From Cellulomonas sp. RIT-PI-Y (GTDB lineage: Bacteria; Actinomycetota; Actinomycetes; Actinomycetales; Cellulomonadaceae), in NCBI RefSeq assembly GCF_025642745.1, contig NZ_JANZKP010000010.1:1-64000 (forward strand): a DNA stretch of 64,000 bases, given 5' to 3'. Within the stretch, counting starts at the first letter, position 1. Each line of letters opens with the position of its first letter. The translations under genes were made by a program, and so were the position numbers. Below, in pieces: positions 7,923 through 17,100 of this stretch. Under the pieces are notes generated by a model. That model did no database searches. It had not been told where the DNA came from and saw only the letters and a program-made list of their open reading frames with translations.

Positions 7923-10220
7923 ATGGTCGATCTCGGCTCGGGAAGTCTCGTCATCGTCGCGGTGGTCGCCGTGGTGGCGGTCGCCGCACTGGTGATGGCG
8001 GTGGTGCTCCGCCGCCAGGTGCTCGCCGCGGACGAGGGCACGCCCTCCATGCGGGAGATCGCCGCCGCGGTGCAGGAGGGGGCGCAGGCCTACCTGTCGC
8101 GGCAGCTGCGCACGCTGAGCGTGTTCGCGGTGGTGGTGCTGCTCCTGCTCCTGCTGTTGCCCGGCGACGCGAGCGTGAAGATCGGTCGCTGCGTGTTCTT
8201 CGTGCTCGGAGCGGCGTTCTCGGCGTCGATCGGCTACCTCGGCATGTGGCTGGCGACCCGGGCGAACGTCCGGGTGGCCGCGGCGGCGTCCCGGCCCGGC
8301 GGTCGGGCGGAGGGCGCCCGGATCGCGCTGCGGACCGGTGGCGTGGTCGGGATGAGCGTGGTCGGGCTCGGGCTGCTCGGTGCGGCGGCCGTGGTGCTGC
8401 TGTACCGCGGTGAGGCCCCGGCGGTGCTGGAGGGGTTCGGCTTCGGCGCGGCACTGCTGGCGATGTTCATGCGGGTCGGCGGCGGGATCTTCACCAAGGC
8501 GGCGGATGTCGGCGCGGACCTGGTGGGCAAGGTGGAGCAGCACATCCCGGAGGACGACCCCCGCAATGCGGCGACCATCGCGGACAACGTGGGCGACAAC
8601 GTCGGCGACTGCGCCGGGATGGCCGCCGACCTGTTCGAGTCCTACGCGGTGACCCTGGTGGCCGCGCTGATCCTGGGCCGGGCCGCGTTCGGTGAGCACG
8701 GGCTGGTGTTCCCGTTGCTGGTCACGGCGATCGGGGCGGTGGTCGCGGCGCTCGGCGTGCTGGTGACCCGGGTGCGCGGGTCGGAGAGCGGGCTGACCGC
8801 GATCAACCGGGGCTTCGCGATCGCTGCTGTCGCCGGTGCGGTGCTGGCCGGGGTCGCCGCGCTGATCTACCTTCCCTCGAGCTTCGACGCCCTGGGCGGC
8901 ACCGCCGGGTTGCGGGCCCACCCCGGCGATCCGCGGTGGGTGGCTGCCGGTGCCGTGCTGATCGGGGTGCTGCTGGCCGGGCTGATCCTCTGGGTGACCG
9001 GCTACTTCACCGGCACTGATTCCAAGCCGACCCTCCACGTGGCCCGGACCACCCGGACCGGCGCGGCCACCGTGGTGCTGTCCGGGATCGGGGTCGGCTT
9101 CGAGTCGGCGGTCTACACCGCGGGGATCATCGCGGCCGCGATCTGCGGGGTGTTCCTGCTGGCCGGGGGATCGATCGCGCTGGCGCTGTTCCTGGTCGCC
9201 CTGGCCGGCTGCGGTCTGCTCACCACGGTGGGCGTGATCGTCGCGATGGACACCTTCGGGCCGGTCAGCGACAACGCCCAGGGCATCGCGGAGATGTCCG
9301 GCGACGTCACCGGCGAGGGCGCCCAGATCCTCACCGACCTGGACGCGGTGGGCAACACCACCAAGGCCGTGACCAAGGGCATCGCGATCGCCACCGCCGT
9401 GCTGGCCGCGACCGCCCTGTTCGGCTCCTACGCGGACGCGGTGAGCACGGCGATCGCCGGCCTCGACCTGTCGGCGCTCCCTGGCGACATCGTGCTGGCG
9501 ATGACCGACTACCAGATCATCAGCCCGGTCACCCTGGTCGGCGTGATCCTGGGCGCGGCCACCGTCTTCCTGTTCAGCGGTCTGCTGATCGACGCCGTCA
9601 CCCGGGCCGCGGGCGCGATCGTGCTGGAGGTCCGTCGTCAGTTCCGCGAGCTGCCCGGGATCATGACCGGCGAGCAGCGTCCGGAGTACGGCCGGGTGGT
9701 CGACATCTGCACCCGGGACTCGCTGCGCGAGCTGGCCACCCCCGGTCTGCTGGCGGCGTCCGCGCCGATCGCGGTCGGTTTCGGGTTGGGCGTCGGACCG
9801 CTGGCCGGGTTCCTGGCGGGGGCGATCAGCGCCGGTGTGCTGATGGCGGTGTTCCTGGCCAATGCCGGTGGCGCCTGGGACAACGCGAAGAAGCTGGTCG
9901 AGGACGGCCGGTTCGGCGGCAAGGGCTCCCCGGAGCACGAGGCCGCGGTGATCGGTGACACGGTCGGCGACCCGTTCAAGGACACCGCCGGCCCGGCGAT
10001 CAACCCGCTGATCAAGGTGATGAACCTGGTCGCGCTGCTGATCGCCCCGGCGGTGGTCACGATCAGCGTCGGGGACGACGCGAACCAGCCGCTCCGGCTG
10101 GCGATCGCCCTGGTCGCGACCGCGGTGGCCTTCGGTGCGGTGGTGATGTCCCGGCTCCGGGCGGCCCGGGTCGACACCGGCACGGCGATCACCGAGGAGA
10201 CGGTCGACTCGCGGGTGTGA
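7923..10220 (+). CDS. hppA: K+-independent H+-translocating pyrophosphatase
   Basis: 765-residue integral membrane pyrophosphatase that couples hydrolysis of pyrophosphate to proton export. It shows many hydrophobic segments, the substrate loop DVGADLVGKVE, the acidic NVGDNVGDCAGMAADLFESY region, DNAQGIAEM, and the C-terminal GDTVGDPFKDTAGPA motif. The segment GNTTKAVTKG carries Lys where K+-dependent enzymes have Ala, which marks the K+-independent, proton-pumping class. The length is typical. ATG at 7923 is preceded by GAGGGGG. The upstream open part of the frame (from 7839) lacks family similarity. Confidence 0.96.
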   Translation: MVDLGSGSLVIVAVVAVVAVAALVMAVVLRRQVLAADEGTPSMREIAAAVQEGAQAYLSRQLRTLSVFAVVVLLLLLLLPGDASVKIGRCVFFVLGAAFSASIGYLGMWLATRANVRVAAAASRPGGRAEGARIALRTGGVVGMSVVGLGLLGAAAVVLLYRGEAPAVLEGFGFGAALLAMFMRVGGGIFTKAADVGADLVGKVEQHIPEDDPRNAATIADNVGDNVGDCAGMAADLFESYAVTLVAALILGRAAFGEHGLVFPLLVTAIGAVVAALGVLVTRVRGSESGLTAINRGFAIAAVAGAVLAGVAALIYLPSSFDALGGTAGLRAHPGDPRWVAAGAVLIGVLLAGLILWVTGYFTGTDSKPTLHVARTTRTGAATVVLSGIGVGFESAVYTAGIIAAAICGVFLLAGGSIALALFLVALAGCGLLTTVGVIVAMDTFGPVSDNAQGIAEMSGDVTGEGAQILTDLDAVGNTTKAVTKGIAIATAVLAATALFGSYADAVSTAIAGLDLSALPGDIVLAMTDYQIISPVTLVGVILGAATVFLFSGLLIDAVTRAAGAIVLEVRRQFRELPGIMTGEQRPEYGRVVDICTRDSLRELATPGLLAASAPIAVGFGLGVGPLAGFLAGAISAGVLMAVFLANAGGAWDNAKKLVEDGRFGGKGSPEHEAAVIGDTVGDPFKDTAGPAINPLIKVMNLVALLIAPAVVTISVGDDANQPLRLAIALVATAVAFGAVVMSRLRAARVDTGTAITEETVDSRV

Positions 10221-10304
10221 GCATCGGGTGCGCGGGGTGGAGGTCCGGCTCGTGGACCTGTGGCAGACCTCGCCCCGCGCCGCCCGGTACGGCAGGGTGG
10301 TCGT

Positions 10305-10715
10305 ATGCGCCTCGCCCATGCCGCCGCCGGCCTCGCCCTGCTGATCCCGCTCGCCGCCTGCTCCGGTGGAGGTGATGACGAGGTGACGGCCTTCTGCGAC
10401 CAGGGGGAGTCGACGCTGGCCGAGGTGGACGCCGCCGGCGCGCTCGGTGACGACGCCGCCGGGTTCGCGGATGCCGTGTCCGAGATCAGCCAGGGCTTCG
10501 CCGACGTCGATCCGCCCGCCGACATCGAGGACGACTGGCAGACGCTCGGCGGGGTGTTCGCCGACCTGGCCACCTCGTTGGACGGCGTCGACCCGGATGA
10601 CCAGGAGGCCTTCGCCGCGGCGCTGACCGAGTTCTCCGAGCAGGTGTCCTCCACCGACCTGGACGATGCCTCCGACCGGGTGTCCGCGTACATCACCGAC
10701 CACTGCACGGAGTGA
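10305..10715 (+). CDS. small secreted lipoprotein of unknown function
   Basis: 136-residue acidic protein. The lipoprotein signal peptide ends in [11 protein letters not shown] (lipobox LAAC). The rest is a helical, Asp/Ala-rich domain with cysteines near the start and end (TAFCDQ and TDHC) that could pair outside the cell. ATG at 10305 puts the basic n-region immediately before the hydrophobic core. It overlaps or abuts the following phosphatase gene. Function not recognised. Confidence 0.75.
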   Translation: MRLAHAAAGLALLIPLAACSGGGDDEVTAFCDQGESTLAEVDAAGALGDDAAGFADAVSEISQGFADVDPPADIEDDWQTLGGVFADLATSLDGVDPDDQEAFAAALTEFSEQVSSTDLDDASDRVSAYITDHCTE

Positions 10716-10723
10716 TCCGCCGC

Positions 10724-11377
10724 ATGCAGCTCCACCTGATCCGGCACGGCCAGACCCCCTCCAACCTCACGCACGCGCTGGACACCGCCGCGCCGGGCGC
10801 CCCGTTGACCGCCGAGGGTGAGCGCCAGGCCGCCGCGGTGGGCCGGGTGTTCGCCGGGCGGCCGTTGCAGGCGGTCTACGCCTCGCACCTGACCCGGGCG
10901 CAGCAGACCGCCGCCGAGGTCGCGGCCCCGCACGGGCTGGAGGTGCTGACCCGGCACGACCTGCGCGAGATCCTGGCCGGCGATCTGGAGATGCGCACCG
11001 ACGAGCCCTCGGTCGAGCGCTATCTCGGCACCATGGTGGCCTGGGCGGCCGGTGACCTGGACCGGGTGATGCCCGGCGGCGAGTCGGGACACGACACCCT
11101 GGCCCGCTACGACCGGGTGGTGGCCGAGGTCGTCGCGACCGGAGTGCGGGAGGCCGCCCTGGTCAGCCACGGCGCGATCATCCGGTTCTGGGCGGTGCTG
11201 CGCGGCACCAACCTCGACCCGACCAGCGCCGCCGACCGCTGGCTGGACAACACCGGCGTGGTCAGCCTGGTCGGCGAACCCGGCGACTGGCAGGTCACGC
11301 AGTGGCAGGACGAGGTCGTCGCGCACCGTTCCGCCACCCCCGGCGACGGTCCCGGCGGACAGCCGCTGCCGGCGTAA
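10724..11377 (+). CDS. histidine phosphatase family protein
   Basis: 217-residue phosphoglycerate-mutase-like phosphatase. The catalytic LIRHGQT motif is at the N-terminus, the second catalytic histidine is in AALVSHGAII, and the phosphate-pocket region YASHLTRAQQTA is intact. Substrate cannot be inferred. ATG at 10724 is preferred over GTG at 10712, which overlaps the preceding stop; both are in frame. Probably cotranscribed with the lipoprotein gene. Confidence 0.88.
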   Translation: MQLHLIRHGQTPSNLTHALDTAAPGAPLTAEGERQAAAVGRVFAGRPLQAVYASHLTRAQQTAAEVAAPHGLEVLTRHDLREILAGDLEMRTDEPSVERYLGTMVAWAAGDLDRVMPGGESGHDTLARYDRVVAEVVATGVREAALVSHGAIIRFWAVLRGTNLDPTSAADRWLDNTGVVSLVGEPGDWQVTQWQDEVVAHRSATPGDGPGGQPLPA

Positions 11378-11378
11378 C

Positions 11379-11408
11379 CGGGCGCGCCGCGTCCCCGGTC
11401 GGCGCCCG
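11379..11408 (+). terminator. hairpin after histidine phosphatase gene
   Basis: CGGGCGC pairs with GCGCCCG across a 16-base loop just after the stop codon. There is no U-tract, so termination is only possible. Confidence 0.3.
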
Positions 11409-11420
11409 CCGTCCCTCGGC

Positions 11421-11495
11421 GCGCGAATTCGGTACTTCCGCACCGAGATCGGTACCCGCGCGACCGGACTCGCTGCCGAGGTGCCGGACTCGGCG
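11421..11495. repeat. dispersed palindromic repeat, copy A
   Basis: A 75-bp element shared with 19867-19943 and 49900-49971. The recognisable core reads ATTCGGTACTTCCGCACCGA, followed by a second TCGGTACC block and the motif GGACTCGGCG. It is the most degenerate copy on its 3' arm. Intergenic. Confidence 0.8.
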
Positions 11496-11641
11496 ACGGG
11501 CGTTCGACGGGCGACGGGCGTCCGGCTCGGCGCGAACCCGCGGGCTGCCCGCGGGGAAGCCTCAGGTCCGCGCCTTGATCGGGCTCGGGTCGCAACGCAG
11601 AGTTAACCGGCGAGGAATCCCGGTGACTCATCCGCTTCCTA

Positions 11642-11655
11642 GATTGTCGACAATC
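11642..11655. promoter_or_regulatory. perfect palindrome, candidate GntR/FCD operator
   Basis: GATTGTCGACAATC is a perfect 14-bp palindrome about 90 bp upstream of the first gene of the importer/catabolic operon. Its TTGT-N2-ACAA core matches the kind of site bound by FadR/FCD-subfamily GntR regulators, and the operon itself encodes one (16396-17100). Confidence 0.65.
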
Positions 11656-11742
11656 GACACAGTGCCTCGCCCCGGGATCGCCGGCGCGTAGGGCCCGCTG
11701 TCGTGACGATCGCAGTCCGCACCAGGAAGGCAGGGCACGCCC

Positions 11743-12864
11743 ATGCGCACCACCTCTTTCCGCACCGCCCCCCGACGGCACGATTCCCGACGACGACGTC
11801 CCGCCAGTGCCGCGGTCGCCCTCGGAGCGGCGGCCGTCGTCGCCCTGGCAGCGTGCTCGTCGGGTGGCGACGACGTCCCGTCCGGGGACGGTTCCGGTGG
11901 CGGCCTGTCCGGGACCATCACCGCCGCCGAGTGGGGCGGGGTCTGGGACACCGCTCTCCAGCAGGTCAGTCCCGGCTTCACCGAGGACACCGGCGTGGAG
12001 GTGGTCAACAGCGTCAACAGCGGCAGCGTGCTGGCGATGATGGAGCAGAACCCCGGCCTCTACGACGTGGCGTGGAACATCGGCACCAGCGGAGTCCAGA
12101 GCCTCCAGCAGGGACTGGTCGAGCCGATCGACACCTCGCGGATCGAGAACCTGGACGCCATCAACCCCACGCTGCTCGACGCCCTCACGGTGGACGGGGA
12201 GCTCGCGGCGGTGCCGATCAGCTTCGGCACCACCGGCATCCTGTACCGCTCGGATCTGGTGCCCTTCGAGATCACCTCGTGGGAGGACCTGTGGGACCCG
12301 CGCCTGGAGGGCCAGATCACCATCCAGAACGCGCCGTCGATCGGCGGGCTCTTCGTGATGATGGCGGGGGGTGAGGCCTTCGGCGACGGCATCGAGGACG
12401 TGGACGCCGGCTTCGAGGCGATGCAGGAGCTCGAACCGAACATCCAGTCGCTCTACTCCAACAGCGCGGAGCCGATCAACGCCCTGGCCTCCGGGACCGC
12501 CTCGGTCGCGGTCACCTTCGCGAACTACGGGGTGGACCTCAGCGATCAGGACGTGGAGATCGTGATCCCCGAGGGCGGGTCGCCCTGGAGCCTGCAGGCG
12601 ATCTCGATCCCGGTGGACGCGCCGAACAAGGATGCCGCGTACGCCTTCATCAACTACATGCTCGAGACGCAGACCCAGGTCGACTGGGCCGATGCGGCGG
12701 CGATCGCACCCGCCCGCGGGGACGTCGAGCTGCCGGCCGAGACCCAGGACAAGGTTCGCGAGACCCCGGAGGTCGCCGCCGAGATCTGGCCGATCGACTG
12801 GGTCTGGTTCGGGGAGAACGTCGATGCGTGGACCACGCGCTGGCAGGAGATCTTCACCCAGTGA
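11743..12864 (+). CDS. ABC transporter substrate-binding lipoprotein, PotD-like
   Basis: 373-residue extracellular solute-binding protein. A long basic n-region is followed by a hydrophobic core and the lipobox ALAAC near residue 41. The mature part has the periplasmic-binding fold of the spermidine/putrescine class (SGTITAAEWGGVW, TGVEVVNSVNSGS, PISFGTTGILYRSD, ASVAVTFANYGVD). It would deliver substrate to the two permeases that follow. The substrate is unknown: the class binds polyamines but also opines, amino-acid conjugates and other amines. First gene of the operon. Confidence 0.88.
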   Translation: MRTTSFRTAPRRHDSRRRRPASAAVALGAAAVVALAACSSGGDDVPSGDGSGGGLSGTITAAEWGGVWDTALQQVSPGFTEDTGVEVVNSVNSGSVLAMMEQNPGLYDVAWNIGTSGVQSLQQGLVEPIDTSRIENLDAINPTLLDALTVDGELAAVPISFGTTGILYRSDLVPFEITSWEDLWDPRLEGQITIQNAPSIGGLFVMMAGGEAFGDGIEDVDAGFEAMQELEPNIQSLYSNSAEPINALASGTASVAVTFANYGVDLSDQDVEIVIPEGGSPWSLQAISIPVDAPNKDAAYAFINYMLETQTQVDWADAAAIAPARGDVELPAETQDKVRETPEVAAEIWPIDWVWFGENVDAWTTRWQEIFTQ

Positions 12865-13700
12865 CCGCCGTCGACACCGCCACCCGCCGGTCGGCGTGGG
12901 GCGGCTGGTCGCTGGCCAGCCCGCTGACCGTGTTCATCGCTCTGTTCTTCCTCGGGCCGTTCGTCACCGTGGTGCAGTCCGCGCTCGCGGTGGACGGCGG
13001 CGCCGGGACGGGGAACTTCTTGCGTGCCGTCGACAGCCCGGTGTTCTGGCGGGCGGTGGGCAACACGCTGCGGACCTCGCTGCTCGCCGTGGCCGTCACC
13101 GCGGTGATCGCGTTGCCCTTCGCCTACGGCCTGGTGCGCAAGCCCCGTGGCCGGCAGCTGATGCTGTCGCTGCTCTTCGCGCCGCTGGTCATCAACGGCG
13201 TGGTCCGGATCTACGGGCTCCAGGCCACGCTGAACCTGGTCAACCAGACGCTGCTCGACCTGGGCCTGATCCGGACCGCGCTACCGCTGAACTACTCGAT
13301 GACCGGCATCGTGATCGGGCTGGTGGTCTTCCAGCTCCCGTTGATGGCGATCACGGTGTACTCCAGCCTGGCCCGGCTGGACCACACCCTGATCGCCGCA
13401 GCGCACACCCTCGGGGCCGACCGGCTGCGCACCCTGCTGCACGTGGTGCTGCCCAGTGCCGTTCCCGGTCTGGTCGGCGGGTCGATCCTGGTCTTCGCCA
13501 ACTCGGCCGGGTCGTACATCCTTCCGGCGATGCTGGGCGGCGGCAGGGTGCTCACCCTGCCGCAGCTGGTCTACAACAGCGTCACCACCGACGTGGAGTG
13601 GGGGTACGGCTCCGCGCTGGCGCTGATCCTGGTGGTGCTGGTGGTGCCCTTCCTCTGGGCCGCCTCCACCCGGCAGCGGGACACGGGGGTGTCCCGATGA
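12861..13700 (+). CDS. ABC transporter permease, PotB-like
   Basis: 279-residue membrane protein with about six hydrophobic segments and the EAA-like cytoplasmic loop AAHTLGADRLRTLLHVVLPSA near residues 180-200. It forms the channel with the next permease. The GTG start overlaps the preceding stop (GTGA). Confidence 0.9.
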   Translation: MTAVDTATRRSAWGGWSLASPLTVFIALFFLGPFVTVVQSALAVDGGAGTGNFLRAVDSPVFWRAVGNTLRTSLLAVAVTAVIALPFAYGLVRKPRGRQLMLSLLFAPLVINGVVRIYGLQATLNLVNQTLLDLGLIRTALPLNYSMTGIVIGLVVFQLPLMAITVYSSLARLDHTLIAAAHTLGADRLRTLLHVVLPSAVPGLVGGSILVFANSAGSYILPAMLGGGRVLTLPQLVYNSVTTDVEWGYGSALALILVVLVVPFLWAASTRQRDTGVSR

Positions 13701-14491
13701 GGCGCACTCCGTCCTGGTTCGCCCTCACCGTCTCGGTGGTGCTGCTGGTCCCGTTGGTCGTGGTGGTGGGGATGGCGTTCAACCCCGGGGCCTATTCGGT
13801 CTTCCCGCCACAGGGCCTGTCGACCCGGTGGTTCGAGGCGGCGTGGTCCAACCCGTCCTTCCGTCGGGCGCTGGGTCTCAGCGTGCAGATCGCCGGGATC
13901 ACCGTGGTGGTGGGGCTCGCGCTCGCGCTGCCGGCCGCGCTGGCCGTGGTCCGGGGCGCTCCGCGGGTGCGCCGGGCGGTGCAGGCGATGACCTTCGGAC
14001 CGTTGGTCGTGCCGGAGGTGCTGCTCGGCCTGGGGATCCTGATCCTGGTCAATCGCGTCGCCGGGGTCGGGAACGCCGGGGTCTGGTCGATCGTGGTCGG
14101 TCACGTGCTGGTCGGGATCCCCCTGGCCATGCAGGTGCTGATCGCCGGGCTGTCAGGGATGAGCCCGCAGCTGGAACGGGCGGCGTGGACACTGGGCGCC
14201 TCGCGGATGCAGGCCTTCGTGCGGGTCACCCTGCCGCTGGCGGCACCGGCCATCGCCAGTGCTGCGCTGTTCCTGTTCATCTTCTCCTTCGACAACGTGA
14301 GCATGTCGCTGTTCCTGTCCCGTCCGGGCAGCACGCCGTTGCCGATCTACATGTACCAGTACATCCAGTACCGGGCCGATCCGACCGTCGCCGCGATGTC
14401 CACCCTGCTCATCGTGGTCGGCCTGGTCGCCGCTCTGCTGGTCGGACGCCTCGGCGGTCTGACCCAGATCGCAGGAAGGTCGAAGAAGTGA
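13697..14491 (+). CDS. ABC transporter permease, PotC-like
   Basis: 264-residue membrane protein, second permease of the importer. It has six predicted membrane segments and the EAA-type loop RAAWTLGASRMQAFVRVTLP. It overlaps the first permease gene by 4 bp (ATGA) and the ATPase gene by 4 bp (GTGA). Confidence 0.9.
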   Translation: MRRTPSWFALTVSVVLLVPLVVVVGMAFNPGAYSVFPPQGLSTRWFEAAWSNPSFRRALGLSVQIAGITVVVGLALALPAALAVVRGAPRVRRAVQAMTFGPLVVPEVLLGLGILILVNRVAGVGNAGVWSIVVGHVLVGIPLAMQVLIAGLSGMSPQLERAAWTLGASRMQAFVRVTLPLAAPAIASAALFLFIFSFDNVSMSLFLSRPGSTPLPIYMYQYIQYRADPTVAAMSTLLIVVGLVAALLVGRLGGLTQIAGRSKK

Positions 14492-15567
14492 CCGAGACTC
14501 CCGTGCCCTACCTGCGCCTGTCCGGCGTGGCGAAGACCTACCCCGGCGGCGGTGGCGTGCGCGCCACGTCCGTGGACCTGGACGAGGGGGAGATGCTGGT
14601 GCTGCTCGGCCCGTCGGGCTGTGGCAAGACCACCCTGCTCAACATGGTCGCCGGGCTGCTCGAACCGGATCAGGGCAGTGTGCTGATCGGGGGTAAGGAC
14701 CTCACCCGGGTCCCGACCCACCAGCGGAACATCTCGATGGTGTTCCAGACCTGGGCGCTGTTCCCGTCGATGACCGTGGCCCAGAACGTGGCCTTCGGAC
14801 TGAAGATGCGGCGGGTGCCCAAGGCGGAGCAGCGCGTGCGGGTGGCCGAGGCGCTGCGGGTCGTGCGGCTGGAACACCTGGCGGACCGCCGTCCCGCCCA
14901 GCTGTCCGGCGGGCAGCAGCAGCGGGTCGCGCTGGCCCGGGCGATCGTCACCCGCCCCCGGGTGCTGCTGCTGGACGAGCCGTTGTCCAGCCTGGATCAC
15001 CAGATCCGGGTGGAACTGCGCCGCGAACTGCGCCGGCTGCAGCGGGAGCTGGGGCTGACCGGCGTCTACGTCACGCACGACCACGCCGAGGCGCTCGCAC
15101 TCGGCGACCGGATCCTGGTGATGCGGACCGGGGAGGTGGTCGAGGGCGGTGAGCCGCGCGAGGTCTTCGCCCGGCCGCGACACCGCTACACCGCCGAGTT
15201 CCTGTCGGTCGGCACCGTGCTGGACGCGGAGGCGGGCTCCGTCCCCGGTTCCTACCGCACCGCACTCGGGGTGGAGGTCACCCCGGCCGAACCGGCCGGT
15301 GAACAGCCTTACGGGGCGTTCTGCCTTCGACCGACCAGCATCCGGCCGGTCGGCGAGTGGGAGCCCGGATCGCCCGGCCGCAGTCGGCACACCGCCACGG
15401 TGGTCTCGGTGGAGTACGAGCCCGCGGGGATCAGCTACGGCGTGCAGATCGAGGGCGCGCCGGTGCTGTACCTGTTCACCTCGCGCACCGACACGCCCAC
15501 GGCGCTCGGCGACCGGATCGTCGTCGAGTGCGACTGGACCGAGGCGATCCCCTTGGTGGCCGCATGA
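14488..15567 (+). CDS. ABC transporter ATP-binding protein, PotA-like
   Basis: 359-residue ATPase that powers the importer. Walker A GPSGCGKTT is near residues 38-46, the Q-loop is VFQTWALF, the signature is LSGGQQQRVALARAI, Walker B is LLLDEP, and the H-loop VTHDHAEA follows. After residue ~240 a TOBE-type domain matches the spermidine/putrescine (CUT/Pot) ATPase architecture. GTG start overlapping the preceding stop. Confidence 0.92.
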   Translation: MTETPVPYLRLSGVAKTYPGGGGVRATSVDLDEGEMLVLLGPSGCGKTTLLNMVAGLLEPDQGSVLIGGKDLTRVPTHQRNISMVFQTWALFPSMTVAQNVAFGLKMRRVPKAEQRVRVAEALRVVRLEHLADRRPAQLSGGQQQRVALARAIVTRPRVLLLDEPLSSLDHQIRVELRRELRRLQRELGLTGVYVTHDHAEALALGDRILVMRTGEVVEGGEPREVFARPRHRYTAEFLSVGTVLDAEAGSVPGSYRTALGVEVTPAEPAGEQPYGAFCLRPTSIRPVGEWEPGSPGRSRHTATVVSVEYEPAGISYGVQIEGAPVLYLFTSRTDTPTALGDRIVVECDWTEAIPLVAA

Positions 15568-15631
15568 GTCCGCCGGTCGCCACCCCAGCGACCTGCCCAC
15601 CCCGACCGCACATCCACCGAGAGGCCCGCGG

Positions 15632-16399
15632 ATGATCATCGACCTGCACGGACACATCTGGAACACTCAGCTCGACCGGACCGACGAGGTGGTCGCGCAG
15701 ATGGACGAGGTCGGCCTGGACCGGCTCTGCGTTCTGCCGATCGCCCCGTACATGAGCAACGACGACGTGGCCGTGCTGGTGGCGAAGCAGCCGGACCGGT
15801 TCATCGGCTTCGCCTCGGTGGTGCCCTTCGCCCAGACCACCTCCATCCCCCGCCAGGACCCGATCGAGGAGCTGGAGCGCGCGGTCACGGAGCTCGGCCT
15901 GCGCGGCCTCAAGCTGCATCCGCTGATCCAGGGGTTCTCCCTGGCCGACCCGGGGCTGGCTCCGGTGGTGCAGGCCGCGGGACGGCTGGGAGTGCCGGTC
16001 CTGTTCCACACCGGGCCGTCGTTCGGGCGCAACGGCCGCACCGACAACGGCCGGGTCGAGCTGATCGACGACCTGGCGATGATGTGCCCGGACACGGTCA
16101 TCATCGCCGGGCACGCCGACCCGCTGGGCGCGGCGCCCTACATCGCGCACAAGCACCCGAATGTGTACCTGGAGACGTCCATCGCCTGGCCGCGGTACTG
16201 CAAGCTGATCCCAGGGCTGGCACGGGACGCGATCGACATCGCCACCCCGGAGAAGATCCTCTACGGCACCGACTTCAGCCTCGGCAAGCAGCAGCGGGTG
16301 CGTGACCTGACCGCTGTGCTCGACGGGGCGGATCTCAGCGACGAGGAGCGCGAGATGATCGAACACGGTAACGCCCAGCGCATCCTGGGGATGCCATGA
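15632..16399 (+). CDS. amidohydrolase family (TIM-barrel) metal-dependent hydrolase
   Basis: 255-residue protein of the amidohydrolase-2 type. Metal and active-site motifs appear in order: IDLHGHIW at the N-terminus, LKLHPLIQGF, VLFHTGPSF, VIIAGHADPLG and LYGTDFSLGK. Such enzymes cleave amide bonds or decarboxylate. The full TIM-barrel length is present. ATG at 15632 follows a 64-bp gap after the ATPase gene, and the stop overlaps the GntR gene start. Substrate is presumably a compound brought in by the linked importer (inference). Confidence 0.85.
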   Translation: MIIDLHGHIWNTQLDRTDEVVAQMDEVGLDRLCVLPIAPYMSNDDVAVLVAKQPDRFIGFASVVPFAQTTSIPRQDPIEELERAVTELGLRGLKLHPLIQGFSLADPGLAPVVQAAGRLGVPVLFHTGPSFGRNGRTDNGRVELIDDLAMMCPDTVIIAGHADPLGAAPYIAHKHPNVYLETSIAWPRYCKLIPGLARDAIDIATPEKILYGTDFSLGKQQRVRDLTAVLDGADLSDEEREMIEHGNAQRILGMP

Positions 16400-17100
16400 G
16401 CGGCGCGACCGGGTGGGACGCGCCGTCGTCGCTGACCTCCTCGGTGGCCGACTGGATCGCCGCGGGGATCGTCACCGGCCGGTGGGCTGCCGGTGACCGC
16501 CTGCGGGAGATCGAGGTGTGCGAGGAGCTCGGGGTGTCCCGCGCCCCGGTCCGGGAGGCGATCCGGATGCTGCACGAGAAGGGCCTGGTCCGGCACGTGC
16601 CGCGGATCGGTGCGGTGGTCAGCCATTTCTCCACCGAGACCGTGATGGACGTGTACGAGATGCGCGCCGTGCTCGAGGAGTGGATCTACCGGCAGTCGGT
16701 GCCCGCCCTGGAGTCCGACGACCTGGAGCAGCTCGACCGGCTGCTGGCCGAGATGGAGCAGGCCCGGGCCGCCCACGACTACGACGCGTTCTTCGAGCGC
16801 GGCTGGACCTTCCGGCAGATGCTGCACTCGGGTTCGACCAACGCGGTCGCCCTGGAACTGGTCGACCAGCTCCGGTCCCGGCTGCACTCACTGCCGCAGG
16901 TGCTGCGGGAGGACGACGACCACGTGGACGCCACCAGCACCGCCTATCGGCAGATGCGGGACGCGGCGGCCCGGGGCGACGGCGAGGCGGTCGGTGCCGT
17001 GGTGCACGCGTTCATGCTGGCGGTCGGCGCTCGGGTCTGTGAGCGCTACAGCCAGGCACCGCAGCGGTTCGGTGACAGCCTGCGCCGGAGCATCCAGTGA
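16396..17100 (+). CDS. GntR family regulator with FCD domain
   Basis: 234-residue regulator. The winged helix-turn-helix occupies residues ~10-75 (LREIEVCEELGVSRAPVREA). An all-helical FCD ligand-binding domain follows (VYEMRAVLEEW, then acidic/histidine positions such as HVDATSTAYRQM). Likely controls this operon through the palindrome at 11642-11655, with an imported metabolite as ligand; both points are inference. ATGA overlap upstream and GTGA overlap downstream. Confidence 0.92.
   Translation: MSGATGWDAPSSLTSSVADWIAAGIVTGRWAAGDRLREIEVCEELGVSRAPVREAIRMLHEKGLVRHVPRIGAVVSHFSTETVMDVYEMRAVLEEWIYRQSVPALESDDLEQLDRLLAEMEQARAAHDYDAFFERGWTFRQMLHSGSTNAVALELVDQLRSRLHSLPQVLREDDDHVDATSTAYRQMRDAAARGDGEAVGAVVHAFMLAVGARVCERYSQAPQRFGDSLRRSIQ

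Larger units (their letters stand above)
11378..11742. other. intergenic region with hairpin, palindromic repeat and operator
   Basis: No credible gene. From left to right it holds a weak hairpin (11379-11408), copy A of a dispersed palindromic repeat (11421-11495), a perfect 14-bp palindrome (11642-11655) and the AGGAAGG ribosome-binding site of the ABC substrate-binding protein gene. Confidence 0.7.

Noticed and set aside
7779-10703. 974-codon open frame on the minus strand
   Set aside because: It is the shadow of hppA and its neighbour. Composition is His/Gln/Asp/Arg low complexity and no family is recognised, while hppA is unmistakable on the plus strand.
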